Part shown: piece after piece, positions 25,525-33,495 of the stretch
Layout: the number at the start of each line of letters is the position of its first letter
How positions within the stretch are numbered: position 1 is the first letter of the stretch
Source of the DNA: Gammaproteobacteria bacterium
GTDB lineage: Bacteria; Pseudomonadota; Gammaproteobacteria; Burkholderiales; Rhodocyclaceae
Direction: 5' to 3'
Length of the DNA stretch: 56,740 nucleotides
Assembly (NCBI GenBank): GCA_018819515.1
Contig: JAHJPX010000001.1
Coordinates: forward strand, 1-56,740
Notes under the pieces: model-generated
What the model was told of the DNA's origin: nothing
Databases searched by the model: none
Seen by the model: only the letters and a program-made list of their open reading frames with translations
Program-made: the position numbers and the translations under genes

Positions 25525-25767
25525 ATGGAGAACATTGAACAACGTGTCAAGAAGATCGTCGCCGAGCAACTTGGCGTCAACGAGGGCGACATCAAGATCG
25601 ATTCGTCTTTCGTCGACGATCTGGGGGCCGATTCTCTCGACACCGTTGAACTGGTGATGGCGCTTGAGGAAGAGTTCGAGTGCGAAATTCCCGACGAAGA
25701 AGCGGAAAAGATCACCACGGTCCAGCAGGCCGTCGATTACATCAACAATAATCTCAAGAAGGCCTGA
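25525..25767 (+). CDS. acpP: Acyl carrier protein
   Basis: 80 residues, highly acidic. Phosphopantetheine attachment Ser in GADSLDTVELVMALEEEF (about 37). Carrier for all fatty-acid intermediates; AcpS, which attaches its prosthetic group, is encoded at 39593 in this window. GGAAGGAG precedes ATG 25525. The AT-rich 72-base leader suggests its own promoter, in keeping with the high ACP demand. Confidence 0.98.
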   Translation: MENIEQRVKKIVAEQLGVNEGDIKIDSSFVDDLGADSLDTVELVMALEEEFECEIPDEEAEKITTVQQAVDYINNNLKKA

Positions 25768-25817
25768 CCTTCCCGGGGCCGTCAAAGGCCCACCCTCCGA
25801 TATCGCTGGAGATTACC

Positions 25818-27050
25818 TTGTCGCGTCGTAGAGTCGTCGTTACCGGCTTGGGAGCCGTCTCGCCGGTAGGCAATACCGTTTCCGATACTTGGCAGAACAT
25901 CGTGGCCGGCAAGAGCGGTATCGTGCCGATCAGCCGTTTCGATGCGTCTGCCTTCAAGGCGCGTATCGCGGGCGAGGTAAAAGGATTCGATGTTGGCGCC
26001 TATTTGACGCCCAAGGAAGCGCGCCGGATGGATGTTTTTATCCACTATGGCATGGCGGCAGGCATCCAGGCCTATCGGGATTCCGGCATCGACATCACGC
26101 CGGAAAATGCCGAGCGCGTCGGCGTAAATATCGGCTCGGGCATCGGTGGTCTGCCGATGATCGAGGAAACGCACCATGATTTCCTCGCTGGCGGCCCACG
26201 CAAGATCTCCCCATTCTTCATCCCGGGCACGATCATCAACATGATCTCGGGCAACCTCTCGATCATGCTGGGCGCCAAAGGCCCCAATCTGGCGGTGGTG
26301 ACAGCCTGTACGACGGGCCTGCACGCGATCGGCACCAGCTTCCGGATGATCCAGTATGGTGACGCGGACGTCATGATTTGCGGCGGCGCCGAATCCACGA
26401 TCGTACCGCTTGCGGTCGGCGGCTTCGCTTCGGCGCAGGCGTTGTCTACCCGTAACGACGATCCGGCGACGGCAAGCCGTCCGTGGGACAAGGATCGCGA
26501 CGGCTTTGTCTTGGGCGAAGGCGCCGGTGTGCTGGTACTGGAAGAGTATGAACATGCCAAGCGCCGCGGTGCCAGGATATACGCGGAAATGGCAGGATTC
26601 GGCATGAGTGGCGATGCTTACCACATGACCGCTCCCGATACCGACGGACCGCGGCGTAGCATGGTCAATGCGTTGAAGGATGCGGGCGTCAACGCGGACC
26701 AGATTCAGTATGTCAACGCCCACGGCACCTCGACACCCCTAGGCGACAAGAACGAGACCGAGGCCATCAAGTTGGCGCTGGGCGATGCAGCCCGGAAACT
26801 AGTGGTCAATTCGACGAAGTCAATGACTGGCCACCTGCTAGGCGGCGCTGGCGGTCTGGAGTCGGTGTTGACCGTGCTGGCGCTTCATCATCAGATTTCG
26901 CCCCCGACCATCAATATCTTCGACCAGGATCCGGAATGCGATCTCGACTACTGCGCGAATACCGCTCGAGATCTCAAGATCGACGTCGCGCTCAAGAATA
27001 ACTTCGGCTTTGGCGGCACCAACGGTACCTTGGCGTTCCGCCGCGCCTGA
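25818..27050 (+). CDS. fabF: 3-oxoacyl-ACP synthase II
   Basis: 410-residue elongating condensing enzyme. RRVVVTGLGAVSPVGNTV start, nucleophile Cys in VVTACTTGLHAIG (about 163), His in NAHGTSTPLGDKNE and in SMTGHLLGGAGG. The start is TTG 25818 with GGAG eight bases upstream. The final codons and TGA stop lie within repeat copy 7. The spacer after acpP is 50 bases. Confidence 0.97.
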   Translation: MSRRRVVVTGLGAVSPVGNTVSDTWQNIVAGKSGIVPISRFDASAFKARIAGEVKGFDVGAYLTPKEARRMDVFIHYGMAAGIQAYRDSGIDITPENAERVGVNIGSGIGGLPMIEETHHDFLAGGPRKISPFFIPGTIINMISGNLSIMLGAKGPNLAVVTACTTGLHAIGTSFRMIQYGDADVMICGGAESTIVPLAVGGFASAQALSTRNDDPATASRPWDKDRDGFVLGEGAGVLVLEEYEHAKRRGARIYAEMAGFGMSGDAYHMTAPDTDGPRRSMVNALKDAGVNADQIQYVNAHGTSTPLGDKNETEAIKLALGDAARKLVVNSTKSMTGHLLGGAGGLESVLTVLALHHQISPPTINIFDQDPECDLDYCANTARDLKIDVALKNNFGFGGTNGTLAFRRA

Positions 27051-27055
27051 CTTTT
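27032..27055 (+). repeat. Dispersed 24-bp motif, copy 7
   Basis: 20 of 24 positions match. It spans the fabF stop. The TGA of fabF is the TGA within CTGAC of the motif, the only forward frame in which the motif contains a stop. Confidence 0.8.
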
Positions 27056-27125
27056 CGCCGTCGGGGGCACAATCAGGCTGCCGTTAACCCTTCAGATTCA
27101 CCACGCTCGCAGCATCGACGCGGCC

Positions 27126-27491
27126 TTGGCCGTCGCGCATTTGCTACCCGGGATGGGACTTGCGGCCACGCCGCTGCCGATACCCTTCAAACTGGCAATT
27201 TGGGTTGTGCTCGTACTCTCGTTAGTCCGGCTTCTGATCCGTCAGCGGGGCGTTCCCTCCGCACTGATGCTTCGGGCGGACGGCCGGTTATTGCTTATCG
27301 GTCGCGACGGCGGCAGCGTGGAATGTGCAGTTGATCCGGCGACTACGGTCATGCCGTGGCTCGTGGTCATGAAATACAAGGCAGCGCGCTCGGTCGAATC
27401 GCTGGTGCTTCCGGTCGACGCCCTAGGTGTCGAAGGGCACCGCCAGTTACGCGTTTGGCTGCGCTGGCAGGCTAGCGTCGGCTCGGTGTGA
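27126..27491 (+). CDS. YgfX-like membrane protein
   Basis: 121 residues from the first conventional start (TTG 27126). Hydrophobic segments at about 2-17 and 20-38 precede a small soluble domain (LMLRADGRLLLIGRDGG, PWLVVMKYKAARS, WLRWQASVGSV). Size, layout and position between fabF and nadB/rpoE fit the YgfX (CptA) family, related to an inner-membrane toxin/flavinylation partner of SdhE. The frame is open back to the fabF stop and the 16 residues before TTG (PLTLQIHHARSIDAA) look like a normal YgfX N-terminus, so a CTG at 27078 may be the real start. No sdhE lies nearby. The 3' end overlaps nadB. Confidence 0.6.
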   Translation: MAVAHLLPGMGLAATPLPIPFKLAIWVVLVLSLVRLLIRQRGVPSALMLRADGRLLLIGRDGGSVECAVDPATTVMPWLVVMKYKAARSVESLVLPVDALGVEGHRQLRVWLRWQASVGSV

Positions 27492-29058
27492 GGACTGTGT
27501 TGCGCGCCTTGGGCAGCAAGTCGGGGTAGTCGCGGCTGTAGTGCAACCCGCGGCTTTCTTTGCGGCGCTGTGCGCTGCGGACGATGAGGTGAGCCGTCTG
27601 AACCAGGTTGCGTAGCTCGATCAAATCGTTGCTTACGCGGAAGTTGGCGTAATAGTCGTCGATTTCCCGTTCCAGCAGGCGGATCCTGTGCAGAGCACGC
27701 TCTAGGCGCTTGGTGGTGCGGACGATGCCCACGTAGTCCCACATGAATCTGCGCAGCTCATCCCAGTTGTGCGAGAGAACGATCTCCTCATCGGCGTCGG
27801 TGACTCGACTTTCGTCCCAGTGCGGTAGCTTCGGCATTTTCACCGCTTTCTGGGCCATGATGTCGCGCGCCGCAGCTTCTCCATAGACAACGCATTCCAG
27901 CAGCGAGTTGCTTGCCAGTCGATTCGCGCCGTGCAGTCCGGTACAGGACACTTCGCCGAGTGCGTAGAGCCCAGGAACGTCCGTGCGCGCACGAAGATCG
28001 ACGACGACTCCGCCGCAGGTGTAATGGGCGGCGGGAACGACCGGAATCGGTTGCTTGGCGATGTCTATGCCCAACTCCTGGCATCGTGCATGGATATTGG
28101 GGAAATGGTCGAGTAGAAACGCCTCGCCCTTGTGCGTTACATCCAGGAACACGCAGTCGAGGCCGTGCCGCTTCATTTCGAAGTCGATGGCGCGGGCGAC
28201 GATGTCACGCGGAGCCAACTCGGCACGTTCGTCGTGGCTTGGCATGAAACGGGTCCCGTCGGGCAGCCGCAGGATGCCGCCTTCGCCGCGCATCGCTTCC
28301 GTGATGAGGAAGGACTTCGCGTGCGGATGGTAGAGGCAGGTGGGATGAAACTGGATGAACTCCATGTTCGCTACCCGGCAGCCTGCCCGCCAGGCCATGG
28401 CAATGCCGTCTCCGGTCGAGGTGTCCGGGTTCGAGGTATATAGATAAGCTTTTCCTGCGCCACCGGTGGCGATGACAGTGTTGGCTGCCGCCAGCGTCAG
28501 AACTTCGTCACGGTCCAGATCCAGGACATATGCGCCCAGGCACCGGTCGGACTCGAGGCCGAGTTTGGCGCCGGTAATCAGATCGATAACCAGATGGCGT
28601 TCCAGTATCGTGATGTTCGGGTGGGCGCGAACTTTCTCGTTGAGCGTTTGCTGGACAGCTGCGCCGGTCGCGTCGGCAACGTGAATCACGCGTCGGTGGC
28701 TGTGCCCCCCTTCTCGCGTGAGGTGGTAGCCGGAGCTGGTGCGGGTAAAGGGAACGCCTTGCTCGATCAGCCACTCGATGGCTTCACGTCCATGTTCGAC
28801 CACGAATCGGGTTGCGTTCGGGTCGCATAGGCCGGCGCCTGCCGTGAAGGTGTCCTGAATATGCGCCTGAATCGAATCCGCGTCGTCGAGAACCGCAGCA
28901 ATGCCGCCTTGGGCCCAAGCCGTTGCCGATTCCTCGATCGCCCGCTTGGCAACCAGCGCGACGCGATGCGAGTCCGCGAGCCGGAGAGCGACAGTCTGTC
29001 CGGCCAGTCCGCTACCGAAGACGAGAACATCGAAGGTTTTCAGGAGGTCGGATGCCAT
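27472..29058 (-). CDS. nadB: L-aspartate oxidase
   Basis: 528-residue FAD enzyme oxidising aspartate to iminoaspartate, first step of NAD synthesis. FAD loop FGSGLAGQTVALRLA (about 12), AWAQGGIAAVLDD, active-site regions IQFHPTCLYHP and ITEAMRGEGGILR, and GEVSCTGLHGANRLASNSLLE. ATG 29058 is chosen over an upstream extension of 80 codons that crosses the rpoE leader. It is divergent from rpoE, as in E. coli, and its 3' end overlaps the YgfX-like gene by 20 bases. Confidence 0.96.
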   Translation of the reverse strand: MASDLLKTFDVLVFGSGLAGQTVALRLADSHRVALVAKRAIEESATAWAQGGIAAVLDDADSIQAHIQDTFTAGAGLCDPNATRFVVEHGREAIEWLIEQGVPFTRTSSGYHLTREGGHSHRRVIHVADATGAAVQQTLNEKVRAHPNITILERHLVIDLITGAKLGLESDRCLGAYVLDLDRDEVLTLAAANTVIATGGAGKAYLYTSNPDTSTGDGIAMAWRAGCRVANMEFIQFHPTCLYHPHAKSFLITEAMRGEGGILRLPDGTRFMPSHDERAELAPRDIVARAIDFEMKRHGLDCVFLDVTHKGEAFLLDHFPNIHARCQELGIDIAKQPIPVVPAAHYTCGGVVVDLRARTDVPGLYALGEVSCTGLHGANRLASNSLLECVVYGEAAARDIMAQKAVKMPKLPHWDESRVTDADEEIVLSHNWDELRRFMWDYVGIVRTTKRLERALHRIRLLEREIDDYYANFRVSNDLIELRNLVQTAHLIVRSAQRRKESRGLHYSRDYPDLLPKARNTVLTPSRR

Positions 29059-29094
29059 CTCGGCCGGGAATATAGCACTGCCTTTCACTGCGCC

Positions 29095-29122
29095 GGAACT
29101 AATGGCATCCACACTTGTCAGT
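29095..29122 (+). promoter_or_regulatory. Candidate sigma-E promoter of rpoE
   Basis: GGAACTA (29095-29101), 16 bases, TCAGT (29118-29122). This resembles the E. coli sigma-E pattern GGAACTT-N16-TCTRA, including spacing, and lies about 130 bases before rpoE, where autoregulation is expected. The -10 match is imperfect. A separate TATACT at 29183-29188 could be a housekeeping -10 but has no good -35. Confidence 0.4.
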
Positions 29123-29253
29123 TTGGCTAGCGGAATGATGTCGCGGTGCGGATTCCCGGGCGATGCGCTCGGTGATGTTGGGTATACTTCCGGCCGAGCC
29201 GTTGGCCGTCTCCGGCGGTCCGGCGCGAAAAGAGCAAGGAAACCGAACGTCCC

Positions 29254-29853
29254 ATGGGAGACCGCGAAGCGGATCAAGCGCTGGTGGAGCGCGTGCAAGC
29301 TGGCGACAAGCAGGCGTACGGGCTGCTGGTGTCGAAGTATCAGCGCAAGCTGTTGCGGCTGGTATCCCGGCTGGTACGCGATCCTGCCGAGGCAGAAGAC
29401 GTTGCCCAGGAAGCCTTCATCAAGGCGTATCGGGCATTGGCAGGGTTTCGTGGCGAAAGTGCGTTTTACACGTGGCTATACCGGATCGGAGTCAATACGG
29501 CAAAGAACTGGCTGGTGGCGAACGGACGCCGTGCGCCGACCAGTACTGAGATTGACAACGAGGATGCCGAGAACTATGGCGAAAGCGATTTGTTGCGGGA
29601 CGTCGATACGCCGGAGCGGATGTTGATGACCAAACAGATCGGCGAGACGGTGAACACCGCCATGGCCGACTTGCCGGAGGAGTTGCGAACCGCAATCGGT
29701 CTCCGGGAGATTGACGGCCTATCGTACGAAGAAATTGCACAAGCGATGGATTGCCCCATCGGTACGGTGCGCTCCCGCATCTTTCGGGCGCGAGAAGCGA
29801 TTGCGGTTAAGTTGCGACCATTGTTGGATACCGGTCCGGACAGGAGATGGTGA
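29254..29853 (+). CDS. rpoE: RNA polymerase sigma-E factor
   Basis: 199-residue ECF sigma factor for envelope stress. Region 2 (YGLLVSKYQRKLLRLVSRLV, DVAQEAFIKAYRAL) and region 4 (ALREIDGLSYEEIAQAMDCPIGTVRSRIFRARE, quoted with its centre at TGL/IGL-REIDG) are intact. ATG 29254 has AAGGAAA upstream. It is followed at once by its regulators rseA, rseB and rseC and the protease gene degP, so the whole stress circuit is one operon. Confidence 0.96.
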   Translation: MGDREADQALVERVQAGDKQAYGLLVSKYQRKLLRLVSRLVRDPAEAEDVAQEAFIKAYRALAGFRGESAFYTWLYRIGVNTAKNWLVANGRRAPTSTEIDNEDAENYGESDLLRDVDTPERMLMTKQIGETVNTAMADLPEELRTAIGLREIDGLSYEEIAQAMDCPIGTVRSRIFRAREAIAVKLRPLLDTGPDRRW

Positions 29854-29854
29854 A

Positions 29855-30358
29855 ATGACCAAGGAATTATCGGCATTGTTCGATGGCGAACTGGAGGTTC
29901 ACGAGGAGCCCGCTCTGTGGACGACGCTGAAGGCGAATCCGCGTTTGCTCGGCACCTGGCGGAGTTACGGGTTGATCGGTGAAGCTATTCGCAATGAAGG
30001 CATCTTGTCCCGTGACCTTACCGAAGGCGTCATGCGGGGACTCGCTGACGAGCCGGTCGTCTTTGCGCCCCGGCCGAAGCGAGGTACTACTTGGTCGAAT
30101 GCGTTGATGGCGATGGCAGCGTCGGTGGCTGGAATCTCCGTGGTCGGCTGGCTGGCGCTGATGCAACCGCAGCAGAACAGCGAGGGCGCCACCATCGCCC
30201 AGGCGCAACGTCCCGCGCCAGTCGTCGTTGCTGCGCCCGGCGCGCCGCAGGGGATGCGGGAATACATGCTGGCTCATCAGGCGAACGCGCCTGGACTACA
30301 ACTGCAAGGCGGCGCACAACACATCCGCACAGTGTCATCGATAGGCGTTGCTAAATGA
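29855..30358 (+). CDS. rseA: Anti-sigma-E factor RseA/MucA-like
   Basis: 167 residues. The N-terminal cytoplasmic sigma-binding domain starts TKELSALFDGELEVHEEP, with WRSYGLIGEAIR. A single membrane segment lies at about 86-103 (AMAASVAGISVVGWLALM), followed by a Pro/Ala/Gln-rich periplasmic tail. It sequesters RpoE until cut by DegS/RseP-type proteases. ATG 29855 has CAGGAG upstream and lies one base after the rpoE stop. Confidence 0.88.
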   Translation: MTKELSALFDGELEVHEEPALWTTLKANPRLLGTWRSYGLIGEAIRNEGILSRDLTEGVMRGLADEPVVFAPRPKRGTTWSNALMAMAASVAGISVVGWLALMQPQQNSEGATIAQAQRPAPVVVAAPGAPQGMREYMLAHQANAPGLQLQGGAQHIRTVSSIGVAK

Positions 30359-31344
30359 GGATAAGCAGTAGCCGGCATATACCGCCGTTTCTTGCGCTCG
30401 CTGTACTCCTGTCGTCTCCGGCTTTTGCCGATCAAACGGGATCCAGCGAAGCATTGCGCTTGCTTCAGAAGGTCGCAACGGCCGCACAGAAGCTGACGTA
30501 CACGGGAGTCTTCGTTTATCAGAATGGCGCCCGTAGTGAGACTTCCCGGATTACGCATCTGATCGAGGATGGAAACGAATTCGAGCGGCTCGAGGTGTTG
30601 GACGGCAGTCCGCGCGAGGTGGTTCGGCGCAACGACGAAGTCCGGTGCTTTCTGCCAGAAAGCAAGCTGCTCATCGTTGAGCGTCGCAACGCGCGACAGT
30701 TCTTTCCGACGCTCGTACCGGGAAATCTCGCCGGACTGACAGGGTATTACCAGATTCGCGAAGGCTCGAGCGGAAGAGTGGCGGGCGTCAGCAGTCGAAT
30801 CGTTCTCGTTGAACCGAAAGACGTATTTCGTTTTGGCCACCAGTTCTGGATCGAGCCGCACTCCGGCCTGTTGCTTAAGGCGAACCTGATTGGCGACGGG
30901 GGAAAGGTTCTGGAGACATTCGCGTTTACCGAGATCAAGATCGGCGGCCCCGTGACCATGGAGATGCTTCAGCCGCAGATGGAGCCCGACGGCAGTCAGG
31001 GTTGGCAGGTTCAGCGCGTGAATTCCAATGAAATTCGGGCCGACGATGGCCAATGGCTGTTCCGCCATCCCTTGCCGGGATTTCGTCGCGTTTCCGGAAT
31101 GAAGCGACGACTTCGACCGGACGCCCCGGAAAGTACGCAGGTCATATTCTCCGACGGACTTGCCGCGATTTCGGTGTTTCTTGAGCCACTTGCCGGACGC
31201 GAAAAGGAAGATCCCAGTACCTTCTCGGTCGGCGCGGTCAACGTCTACAAGCGTCAGGTTGCCGATCATCAGGTGATCGTCATGGGAGACGTGCCGGTGG
31301 GAGCGTTGCGGCATTTCGGCGAAGGTATCGAGCCGAGGCAATAG
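30355..31344 (+). CDS. rseB: Sigma-E regulatory protein RseB/MucB
   Basis: 329-residue periplasmic regulator that shields RseA from cleavage and senses lipid or LPS signals. Signal peptide of about 25 residues (FLALAVLLSSPAFA-DQ), then the LolA-like domain (KLTYTGVFVYQNGARSET, FQ/FWIEPHSGLLLKANLI) and the C-terminal domain ending in VPVGALRHFGEGIEPRQ. It overlaps rseA by four bases and rseC by one. Confidence 0.93.
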   Translation: MRISSSRHIPPFLALAVLLSSPAFADQTGSSEALRLLQKVATAAQKLTYTGVFVYQNGARSETSRITHLIEDGNEFERLEVLDGSPREVVRRNDEVRCFLPESKLLIVERRNARQFFPTLVPGNLAGLTGYYQIREGSSGRVAGVSSRIVLVEPKDVFRFGHQFWIEPHSGLLLKANLIGDGGKVLETFAFTEIKIGGPVTMEMLQPQMEPDGSQGWQVQRVNSNEIRADDGQWLFRHPLPGFRRVSGMKRRLRPDAPESTQVIFSDGLAAISVFLEPLAGREKEDPSTFSVGAVNVYKRQVADHQVIVMGDVPVGALRHFGEGIEPRQ

Positions 31345-31769
31345 TGACCGAGAGCGAAGGACTCGTTCTGCGCCTTGATGGCGAATATATCTGGGTCGAT
31401 TTTCAGTCCGGATGTTCGACCTGCACGACTCCGGGAGGCTGCGGACTCGGTAGCGGTCGCGGCAAACCGTCCCATCGAATTCGCAATACCGTAGGAGCCA
31501 AGGTTGGCGATACAGTGATCATGAGCCTTGCCGACGGCGCGGTTTGGCGAGCGGCGTTCCTTTGCTACGTGCTACCGCTGTTGATTGCGCTTGCCGCGGC
31601 TGCTTTGGGGCGGAAACTGGGCGGTGACGGTGGATCGGTTGCTGGCGCAGTCATCGGGCTGGCGGTCGGCTGGCTTGCACTGCGTCGAGGTGGCCAGCAG
31701 CAAGCGACACCCAGTATTCGACTCAAGACGGACTTTGTTTGTTTGCGAAGGGAGGATCAATCGACATGA
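31344..31769 (+). CDS. rseC: RseC/MucC-family membrane protein
   Basis: 141 residues from GTG 31344, which overlaps the rseB TAG. N-terminal domain with a Cys cluster CSTCTTPGGCG, then two membrane helices (about 73-90 and 97-113). RseC-type proteins modulate sigma-E signalling or SoxR reduction through a redox-active Cys/Fe-S group. The stop overlaps the degP ATG. Confidence 0.88.
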   Translation: MTESEGLVLRLDGEYIWVDFQSGCSTCTTPGGCGLGSGRGKPSHRIRNTVGAKVGDTVIMSLADGAVWRAAFLCYVLPLLIALAAAALGRKLGGDGGSVAGAVIGLAVGWLALRRGGQQQATPSIRLKTDFVCLRREDQST

Positions 31770-33187
31770 TCGTGCGTGCACTAGTCGCCATGTGGCTTGC
31801 TATTGTCGCGACAGCGGGTTTGGCTCAGATGAAAGAGCTGCCGGACTTTACCGAATTGGCCGAGGAACAAGGCCCAGCGGTCGTCAACGTCAGTACGACG
31901 CAGATCATCAAGGGTCAGCGTTTCGGTCATGCTTTTCCGTTTGACGAAAATGATCCGGCGTTCGAGTTGTTTCGCCGCTTTTTGCCGCGCCAGATGCCAG
32001 GTATCCCGCATGAGTTCAAGAACCAATCGCTCGGTTCCGGGTTCATCGTCAGTGCCGATGGCTACATCCTGACCAACGCACATGTCGTTGACGAAGCCGA
32101 CGAAGTGCTGGTCAAGCTGATCGACAAACGGGAATTCAAGGCCAAGGTCGTGGGCACAGACAAGCGCACCGACGTCGCGCTGCTGAAAATCGATGCTACT
32201 GCATTGCCGGTGGTCAAACTGGGAGACCCGGAGCAACTCAAGGTGGGCGAATGGGTTGTCGCCATCGGCGCACCTTTCGGGTTCGACAACTCAGTAACGG
32301 CGGGTATCGTCAGCGCCAAAGGGCGTTCGTTGCCGCAGGAGAATTACGTGCCATTCATCCAGACCGACGTCGCCATCAACCCCGGCAACTCCGGCGGCCC
32401 CCTGTTCAACATGAAGGGCGAAGTGGTCGGCATCAATTCGCAGATCTACTCTCGTTCTGGCGGTTACATGGGCGTGTCGTTTGCCATTCCCATCGACGTG
32501 GCGATGGAGGTGCAGGCCCAGTTGCGCTCGGGCGGCAAGGTCAGCCGAGGCCGATTGGGCGTTGCGATTCAGGAGGTGACGCGGGAGCTGGCGGACTCTT
32601 TCGGATTGTCCGACCCCGAAGGGGCGCTTGTGGCATCGGTGGAGAAGGGGGCGCCTGCCGACAAAGCGGGCATCGAGGCCGGAGACATCATCCTCAAGTT
32701 CAACGGCAAATCGGTGGTCCAGTCTGGCAACCTGCCGCGCATGGTCGGTGCGACCAAGCCCGGGACGCGTGTTCCAGTCCAGGTTTGGCGCAAGGGCAGC
32801 ACCCGGACGCTCATGGTTTCCGTCGGAGAAATGCCGGGCGATGGCGACGCATCGCCAAGATCCGGAAGCACGGAGAAGGGTAGGGGTTCCGTCGCAAACC
32901 GGCTCGGGCTGGTGGTTTCCGAACTTTCGTCGGAGCAAATGAAGCAGGCGGGGGTAGCGCATGGCCTGGTCGTCCGTGAAATCGTCAGCGACGGTACCCG
33001 CACGGATCTTCGCCCCGGTGACATCATCCTGTCGATGATCCGCAAGGGCAGGCAGACGGATTTGAAGAGTGTCGAGCAATTCAATGGCTTGCTGGCAAAG
33101 GTCGACAAATCTTCGGTATTCACGTTGCTCGTGCTGAGGGGTGAAATTCAGACGTTCGTCACCATCCGGGGAATCGGCGACAAGTGA
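31766..33187 (+). CDS. degP: DegP/MucD-type periplasmic serine protease
   Basis: 473 residues. ATG 31766 gives a signal peptide (IVRALVAMWLAIVATAGLAQ) and has GGAGG about nine bases upstream. Trypsin-like domain with His in LTNAHVVD (about 108), Asp in KRTDVALLK (about 139) and Ser in INPGNSGGPLF (about 213), followed by two PDZ domains (PADKAGIEAGDIIL; GTRTDLRPGDIIL). It degrades or refolds misfolded envelope proteins. It is placed in the rpoE operon as MucD is. The stop overlaps the glutaredoxin GTG, and repeat copy 8 starts two bases later. Confidence 0.95.
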   Translation: MIVRALVAMWLAIVATAGLAQMKELPDFTELAEEQGPAVVNVSTTQIIKGQRFGHAFPFDENDPAFELFRRFLPRQMPGIPHEFKNQSLGSGFIVSADGYILTNAHVVDEADEVLVKLIDKREFKAKVVGTDKRTDVALLKIDATALPVVKLGDPEQLKVGEWVVAIGAPFGFDNSVTAGIVSAKGRSLPQENYVPFIQTDVAINPGNSGGPLFNMKGEVVGINSQIYSRSGGYMGVSFAIPIDVAMEVQAQLRSGGKVSRGRLGVAIQEVTRELADSFGLSDPEGALVASVEKGAPADKAGIEAGDIILKFNGKSVVQSGNLPRMVGATKPGTRVPVQVWRKGSTRTLMVSVGEMPGDGDASPRSGSTEKGRGSVANRLGLVVSELSSEQMKQAGVAHGLVVREIVSDGTRTDLRPGDIILSMIRKGRQTDLKSVEQFNGLLAKVDKSSVFTLLVLRGEIQTFVTIRGIGDK

Positions 33188-33438
33188 TCGGCGTACCGCC
33201 ACGGCTGACTTTTCTGAGCCGGACGTATTGCCACCTCTGCGACGACATGCTCGCCGCGCTGGAAGCGCTGCGCGGCGACTATGCCTTTACCGTCGAGACT
33301 ATCGACATCGATGCCGAGCCGGTCCTGCTCAAGCTGCACGATGAACGGGTGCCGGTACTCCTCGCGGACGGCGAGGAGTTATGCCACTACTTCCTGGACG
33401 AAGAGAAAGTGCGTGAATATCTGGCGCGCTTCCGCTAA
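33184..33438 (+). CDS. Glutaredoxin-like (DUF836) protein
   Basis: 84 residues, thioredoxin fold with CHLC active site at 16-19 (FLSRTYCHLCDDML) and the cis-Pro region ERVPVLLADG. A small thiol-disulfide protein; the partner is unknown. GTG 33184 overlaps the degP TGA. Codons 3-10 are repeat copy 8 (GVPPRLTF), which provides the first beta strand. A hairpin with T-run follows before lepA. Confidence 0.85.
   Translation: MIGVPPRLTFLSRTYCHLCDDMLAALEALRGDYAFTVETIDIDAEPVLLKLHDERVPVLLADGEELCHYFLDEEKVREYLARFR
33190..33213 (+). repeat. Dispersed 24-bp motif, copy 8
   Basis: 23 of 24 positions match. It starts two bases after the degP stop and forms codons 3-10 of the glutaredoxin gene (GVPPRLTF), same orientation as both. 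Confidence 0.9.
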
Positions 33439-33489
33439 AATATGCGATTCTCGCAGAGGGCCCCAAGGTGCTGAAAAAGCACCTTTTTT
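33436..33489 (+). terminator. Hairpin plus T-run in the lepA leader, with upstream -10-like box
   Basis: TAAAAT at 33436-33441 with a weak -35 (GTGAAT, 17-bp spacer) is a possible lepA promoter. The hairpin AAGGTGCT (33465-33472), loop GAAAA, AGCACCTT (33478-33485) and TTTT (to 33489) has the form of an intrinsic terminator for the rpoE operon. It ends seven bases before the lepA start codon, so it may instead be a leader attenuator or a structure that moves AGAGGG (33455-33460) closer to the start. Confidence 0.75.
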
Positions 33490-33495
33490 GTTACT

